Shown: one piece after another, positions 8,301 through 10,712 of the stretch
Layout of the letters: each line of letters begins with the position of its first letter
How positions within the stretch are numbered: the stretch's first letter is position 1
DNA from: MAG-120531 sp041163765
Lineage (GTDB): Bacteria; Bacteroidota; Bacteroidia; Flavobacteriales; Flavobacteriaceae
Assembly: GCA_041163765.1 (NCBI GenBank)
Contig: JBEAQS010000101.1
Location: 1 to 10,712, forward strand
Length of the DNA stretch: 10,712 nt
Direction: 5' to 3'
Notes under the pieces: model-generated
What the model was told of the DNA's origin: nothing
What the model saw: only the letters and a program-made list of their open reading frames with translations
Databases searched by the model: none
Made by a program: the position numbers and the translations under genes

Positions 8301-8724
8301 CACGTTGAATTTAGCTGGGGCAGCCCGCTACAGGGTATCGATCAATGGCGTGTCTCAGGAATACAGCTCAGCTCAAGTAGGGGATGGTCTAGTCCTTGAT
8401 TTGGCCCCGGGCAACAACCTTCTTCGCGTAGAAACAGAGGCTGCTTGTCAAGGAGTATATACCGATCAGATTTTTGTCAGCGCTCAAGTGCTTTCCTACC
8501 CCAATCCTACTTCTGGGCCGCTTCAAGTTTATGTCGCCGGTTCAGATACCGAGGTGGCCGTACAGTGGATGACTTTGGGTGGCGTGGTATTGGATCAAGA
8601 CCAGCGATCGGTATCAGACCGAAGGGTGATGGACTGGGATATCAGCGCTTATCCTTCAGGAGTATATGTGCTGACGATCACGGGGACACAAGTGAGGCAA
8701 AGTCTTAAAATAGTCAAGCAATAG
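5326..8724 (+). CDS. Secreted multidomain alpha-amylase (GH13) with type IX secretion sorting domain
   Basis: A 1132-residue starch- or glycogen-degrading enzyme, probably outside the cell. Order: signal peptide MRQRFFLWLLLGMTLTSAWA; Ig-like/E-set domains to about residue 225; a CBM48-like domain with VHVIGPFNQWAPSESYMM; and a GH13 barrel from LVIYELLLRDFDP. Conserved regions are DIVFNH, GFRWD (likely nucleophile Asp542), FEHLG (likely acid/base Glu589) and ESHDEER (likely stabilizer Asp657). Then come a thrombospondin-3-like calcium-binding stretch, DQDNDGVVDGVDQCPDTP from residue 853, a region resembling SprB-type repeat domains (TCPGSSNGALEL), and a C-terminal sorting domain from SYPNPTSG (about 1057) to GVYVLTITG and LKIVKQ. 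That ending is the type A sorting signal removed during type IX export. The reading frame is open back to 5053, but those 91 residues are not signal-like and overlap the divergent gene. umuC starts one base after the stop. Confidence 0.93.
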   Translation: MRQRFFLWLLLGMTLTSAWAQQQNAAVTATPNPFSEDQSITLRFTGVNLTTWGVNDAYLWAWSLNSAGVSQDAPNNGSWTSSSEAHKLTKNTDGSLSITFIPKDFYGRTNISRIGFLVKAKDGSGDKKTQDLFLDVGTFDVVLTSPTASLTLLENGASLQVTATSTLPVVFTLKADGTLIHTSTATTSYSYAAPVSQLTSFALRATAGGEFKEYTFEARPKPAVVQAPVPDGWVDGINFDPAQPDRVKLVFYAPQKQVVHVIGPFNQWAPSESYMMKYDANSSRFWIELDGLTPDSHLLYQYLVDFQIRVADPYATQILDPWNDSYISSDTYAGIPAYPANAYPEGETPQAITWVTLDTTPYVWNDAGYQRPAKEDLVIYELLLRDFDPAHSYAALQARLDYLQSLGVNAIELMPINEFDGNESWGYNPSFHMAVDKYYGSPDALKALVDACHQRGIAVIADIVFNHATGQNPYFRMYNDSQGANSGTPSADSPFFNVSAKHAYSVFYDFNHHHPSQAARSYVKRVVQEWIRTYKLDGFRWDLTKGFTQNCGQNDEYCTGVKQDDRVEVLKAYADFQWAVDGDSYVIFEHLGNNDEESIWANYRLDEGKGIMLWSNYNWAYSQSIQGYSDGANFNGASYLSRGWTEPRNVVYMESHDEERLMFRALEYGNASIKGNLNLSLERAALTASFFWPIPGPKMLWQFGELGYDYSINYEGRLSNKPIRWDYAAVPERAALRQHYADWIGLRKAEPIFNTDDFTISSGSATGVKVIKLSLPDAPEGHASEVMIVGNFGVTTQTAIPVFAQVGVWYDWFDENRKQNIYEASVPMALAPGEWHVYANAPTAYFPNNNPPDQDNDGVVDGVDQCPDTPFGSMVDVQGCPVFSLPRNRFSLKSTAATCPGSSNGALELKALAAPQDYTYTAVLSKEGAVVQTVTLSPTSLTQTVTDLPVGTYQVCFSVVGISGYSQCYTASVSEPTPLAAAAKVDVSARTITLNLAGAARYRVSINGVSQEYSSAQVGDGLVLDLAPGNNLLRVETEAACQGVYTDQIFVSAQVLSYPNPTSGPLQVYVAGSDTEVAVQWMTLGGVVLDQDQRSVSDRRVMDWDISAYPSGVYVLTITGTQVRQSLKIVKQ

Positions 8725-8725
8725 T

Positions 8726-9979
8726 ATGTACGCACTGGTGGATTGCAATAACTTCTACGCTTCCTGTGAGCGGGTTTTCAAACCTGAACTTATCGGGAAG
8801 CCCGTGGTGGTCCTTTCCAATAACGATGGCTGTGTCATCGCGCGCAGCAGTGAGGCCAAGCCTTTTGTGCCTATGGGCGCTGTGGCGTTTAAGTACCGGG
8901 AGGTATTTGCCCAGCACGACATCCGTGTTTTTTCCTCGAATTACGCCTTGTATGGAGACATGAGTCATCGGGTGATGGAGGTGTTGCGTCAGTTTTCTCC
9001 AGAGGTAGAGGTGTATTCAATCGATGAGGCGTTTTTAAAGTTTACCGGTTTTGAGCAGTGGGATCTTCAGGCCCATGGACTGGCGATGAAGCAGCGCGTA
9101 CAGCAGTGGACCCATATTCCGATCAGTGTGGGGATAGCGCCTACTAAGGCACTAGCCAAGGTGGCCAATAAGATCGCCAAAAAATTCCCCGAGCGCACCC
9201 AAGGGGTTTATGCGATTGATACGGAAGAAAAGCGCATAAAAGCACTTCGCTGGACTGCGGTGGAAGATGTTTGGGGAATCGGTCGCAAAACCACTAAAAA
9301 ATTACAGGCCATCGGGGTGCGTACAGCGGCTGATTTTGTCGCTTTGCCAGATGCCTATGTGCGCAAAACCTTTTCTGTGGTGGGCCTCAGGCTCAAGCAT
9401 GAGCTCGCCGGTCATTCGGTTCTGGATTTGGAAGAGGTACAGACCAAAAAAGCGATCGCGACTACCCGCAGTTTTAAAAATGAACTCAGCGATTTGGAAG
9501 ACCTCAAAGAACGGGTAGCGACTTATGCGGTGCTCTGTGCGGAGAAGCTTCGCCGACAGGCTACGGCTGCTTGCCTGGTACACGTGTTTGTCCACACCAA
9601 TTTTTTTAAAACCGATCAGCCGCAATACGCGAAGAGCACTGTGGTGCGTTTGCCTTTTGCCAGTCAGTCGAGTATTACCTTAACCCAGTATGCGCTCAAA
9701 GCGCTCGAGCAGATTTATAAACCCGGTTACGGGTATAAAAAAGCGGGTGTAGTCGTGATGGGGATCACGCCTGTCTCCTCGGTACAGCTCGATCTTTTTG
9801 TGGGGGAAAACCCCAAACACCAACCATTGATGCAGGCCATAGACCGAATTAATGCCCGATGGGGTACCCAGCGCACCCGTCTAGGACGGCAGGATGTAGG
9901 TCGCGTGTGGAAGATGCGCCAAGAAAAACGCTCTCCGAGTTATACCACCGCCTGGACTGATTTGTTGACGGTTAAATAA
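8726..9979 (+). CDS. umuC: Y-family DNA polymerase, UmuC type (DNA polymerase V catalytic subunit)
   Basis: A 417-residue error-prone polymerase for translesion synthesis, expected to act with processed UmuD (E. coli UmuC has 422 residues). The N-terminal palm motif is VDCNNFYASCERVF with the metal-binding Asp6 and the likely steric-gate Tyr11. NNDGCVIARSSEAK (32-45) is characteristic of UmuC, and YSIDEAF supplies the catalytic Asp100 and Glu101. PISVGIAPTKALAKVANK and the helix-hairpin-helix VEDVWGIGRKTTKKL follow. QLDLF at 354-358 is a typical beta-clamp binding motif and corresponds to QLNLF of E. coli UmuC. The ATG at 8726 lies one base after the amylase stop codon and there is no Shine-Dalgarno sequence, TAnnTTTG box or recognisable SOS operator before it. 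umuD follows after six bases, the opposite of the E. coli umuDC order. Confidence 0.95.
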   Translation: MYALVDCNNFYASCERVFKPELIGKPVVVLSNNDGCVIARSSEAKPFVPMGAVAFKYREVFAQHDIRVFSSNYALYGDMSHRVMEVLRQFSPEVEVYSIDEAFLKFTGFEQWDLQAHGLAMKQRVQQWTHIPISVGIAPTKALAKVANKIAKKFPERTQGVYAIDTEEKRIKALRWTAVEDVWGIGRKTTKKLQAIGVRTAADFVALPDAYVRKTFSVVGLRLKHELAGHSVLDLEEVQTKKAIATTRSFKNELSDLEDLKERVATYAVLCAEKLRRQATAACLVHVFVHTNFFKTDQPQYAKSTVVRLPFASQSSITLTQYALKALEQIYKPGYGYKKAGVVVMGITPVSSVQLDLFVGENPKHQPLMQAIDRINARWGTQRTRLGRQDVGRVWKMRQEKRSPSYTTAWTDLLTVK

Positions 9980-9985
9980 GTTTTT

Positions 9986-10438
9986 ATGAAGATTCAATCA
10001 GCCCCCAAATGGAGCAGTGAGCTCCAGCCCTTATCCCTAAAAAAAGAGGGGGATAAAACCTATGTGACTTATTACGCTGCTGGAGTACAAGCCGGGTTTC
10101 CCAGTCCAGCAGATGATTTTAAGGAACAGCAACTCAGTTTAGATGAACGCTATTTAAGCCATCCGGAAGCGACCTTTATGGTTCGGGTAGCCGGGAGTTC
10201 TATGGAGCCCACACTCCAGGTGGGCGACATTTTAATTGTGAAGTCAGATGTGGTGTTGGAGGACAATAAAATAGGCATTGTATCGGTAAACCACACGGAT
10301 TTTACCGTAAAGCGTTTGGACAAAAAAAACCAATGCTTGGTGGCCGATAATCCAGCTTTTGAGTCGATACACATCCAAGAAACCGACACCGTGGTCTGTC
10401 TGGGTGTGGTGATGCATTTGATTCGAGATATCAAATAA
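9986..10438 (+). CDS. umuD: UmuD-type autoprotease (S24/LexA-like), DNA polymerase V accessory subunit
   Basis: A 150-residue S24 peptidase without a DNA-binding domain, so UmuD-like rather than LexA-like. RecA-stimulated self-cleavage in this family removes the N-terminal arm and yields the active partner of UmuC. The likely cleavage site is Ala36-Gly37 in VQAGFPSPADD, aligned with Cys24-Gly25 of E. coli UmuD (VQCGFPSPAAD). The catalytic dyad is Ser72 in AGSSMEP and Lys109 in FTVKRL, matching E. coli Ser60 and Lys97. VGDILIV and the C-terminal GVVMHLIRDIK also match the family. The arm before the cleavage site is 12 residues longer than in E. coli. The gene is six bases after umuC, surely in the same transcript, and is followed at once by a strong terminator. 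Confidence 0.93.
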   Translation: MKIQSAPKWSSELQPLSLKKEGDKTYVTYYAAGVQAGFPSPADDFKEQQLSLDERYLSHPEATFMVRVAGSSMEPTLQVGDILIVKSDVVLEDNKIGIVSVNHTDFTVKRLDKKNQCLVADNPAFESIHIQETDTVVCLGVVMHLIRDIK

Positions 10439-10465
10439 AAAACCCCAGCGCAGCTGGGGTTTTTT
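10437..10465. terminator. Bidirectional intrinsic terminator after umuD and the glutathione peroxidase gene
   Basis: A 7-base-pair GC-rich stem, CCCCAGC and GCTGGGG (10443-10449 and 10453-10459), with loop GCA is flanked by six A on the left and six T on the right. The T-tract ends the umuCD transcript; on the other strand the A-tract gives a T-tract that can end the convergent glutathione peroxidase transcript, whose stop codon is three bases away. The hairpin overlaps the last bases of the umuD stop codon. Confidence 0.92.
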
Positions 10466-10467
10466 GA

Positions 10468-10712
10468 TTAGTTGAGGTGTTTGAGAATTTTGTCGCTCAT
10501 CGGGTTGGTGATGGAATAATAGAAATCCACAAATCGGCCTTGTTCGTCGACTAGGTATTTCTGAAAATTCCATTTTACCTCTGAGTCAGCCACACCATTC
10601 ATGGATTTTTTGGTCAGCCATTGGTATAGAGGGTGCTGATTGGATCCCTTAACATCGATCTTATCGGTCATGACAAAATTCACCCCGAAGGTTGCTGAGC
10701 AGAACTCTTGAA
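10468..10712 (-). CDS. Glutathione peroxidase family protein (C-terminal 80 residues; start lies beyond the right edge)
   Basis: C-terminal part of a thiol-dependent peroxidase that reduces hydrogen peroxide or organic hydroperoxides. The frame is open to the window edge and reads QEFCSATFGVNFVMTDKIDV (split here), KG, then HPLYQWLT, VKWNFQKYLVDEQGR and a final ILKHLN. The EFC...F, KIDVKG and WNFQKYLVD sequences are diagnostic of the family, and Trp and Asn of WNF belong to its catalytic tetrad. The peroxidatic cysteine (or selenocysteine) and the glutamine lie in the missing N-terminal half. An in-frame GTG at 10683 is internal and is not the start. Bacterial members like this often use thioredoxin rather than glutathione; this cannot be tested here. 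It converges with umuD and shares the terminator. Confidence 0.92.
   Translation of the reverse strand, partial: QEFCSATFGVNFVMTDKIDVKGSNQHPLYQWLTKKSMNGVADSEVKWNFQKYLVDEQGRFVDFYYSITNPMSDKILKHLN

Noticed and set aside
10468..10683. Short complete gene starting at GTG 10683
   Set aside because: The frame stays open upstream to the window edge and the residues there continue the glutathione peroxidase family sequence, so this is an edge-truncated gene and not a small one.

Overview
The window looks like chromosomal DNA of a Bacteroidota bacterium, most likely a member of the Flavobacteriia. The evidence is a secreted amylase with a C-terminal type IX secretion (Por) sorting domain, several matches to the Bacteroidota -7 promoter box (TAnnTTTG), start codons without clear Shine-Dalgarno sequences, and a flavobacterial-style korAB operon. 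Genes are densely packed. I see no rRNA, tRNA, insertion sequence, phage gene or CRISPR array, and no gene-free stretch longer than 300 bases; the longest gap is about 205 bases, at 2087-2291.

Layout from left to right. Positions 1-2086 (minus strand) hold korA and the first part of korB, a 2-oxoacid:ferredoxin oxidoreductase operon with overlapping stop and start codons. Upstream lies a candidate promoter with an inverted repeat beside it. Positions 2292-2831 (minus) encode a PhnA/YjdM-type zinc-ribbon protein that appears to start at TTG. Divergent from it, 2930-3307 (plus) encodes a small DoxX-family membrane protein. Positions 3309-5156 (minus) and 5326-8724 (plus) are two divergent glycoside hydrolase family 13 enzymes. 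The first is a SusA-like enzyme with a signal peptide, probably periplasmic. The second is a 1132-residue multidomain amylase probably exported by the type IX system. Their shared 169-base intergenic region carries a 16-base palindrome and a well-formed promoter for the minus-strand gene. Positions 8726-9979 and 9986-10438 (plus) encode a UmuC-type Y-family polymerase and a UmuD-type autoprotease, ending in a strong hairpin terminator. The right edge (minus) holds the C-terminal part of a glutathione peroxidase.

How the genes work together. The two amylases fit a starch or glycogen degradation pathway: extracellular cleavage by the large enzyme, then oligosaccharide processing in the periplasm. 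No SusC/SusD transporter pair lies in the window. umuC starts one nucleotide after the amylase stop codon with no visible terminator or promoter between them, so the translesion pair may be partly read through from the amylase transcript. UmuC and UmuD would together form DNA polymerase V. The remaining genes (PhnA, DoxX, glutathione peroxidase) are single housekeeping or stress genes with no evident link to the others. I found no convincing new biological system. The most testable points are the shared amylase operator candidate and the amylase-umuC-umuD arrangement.
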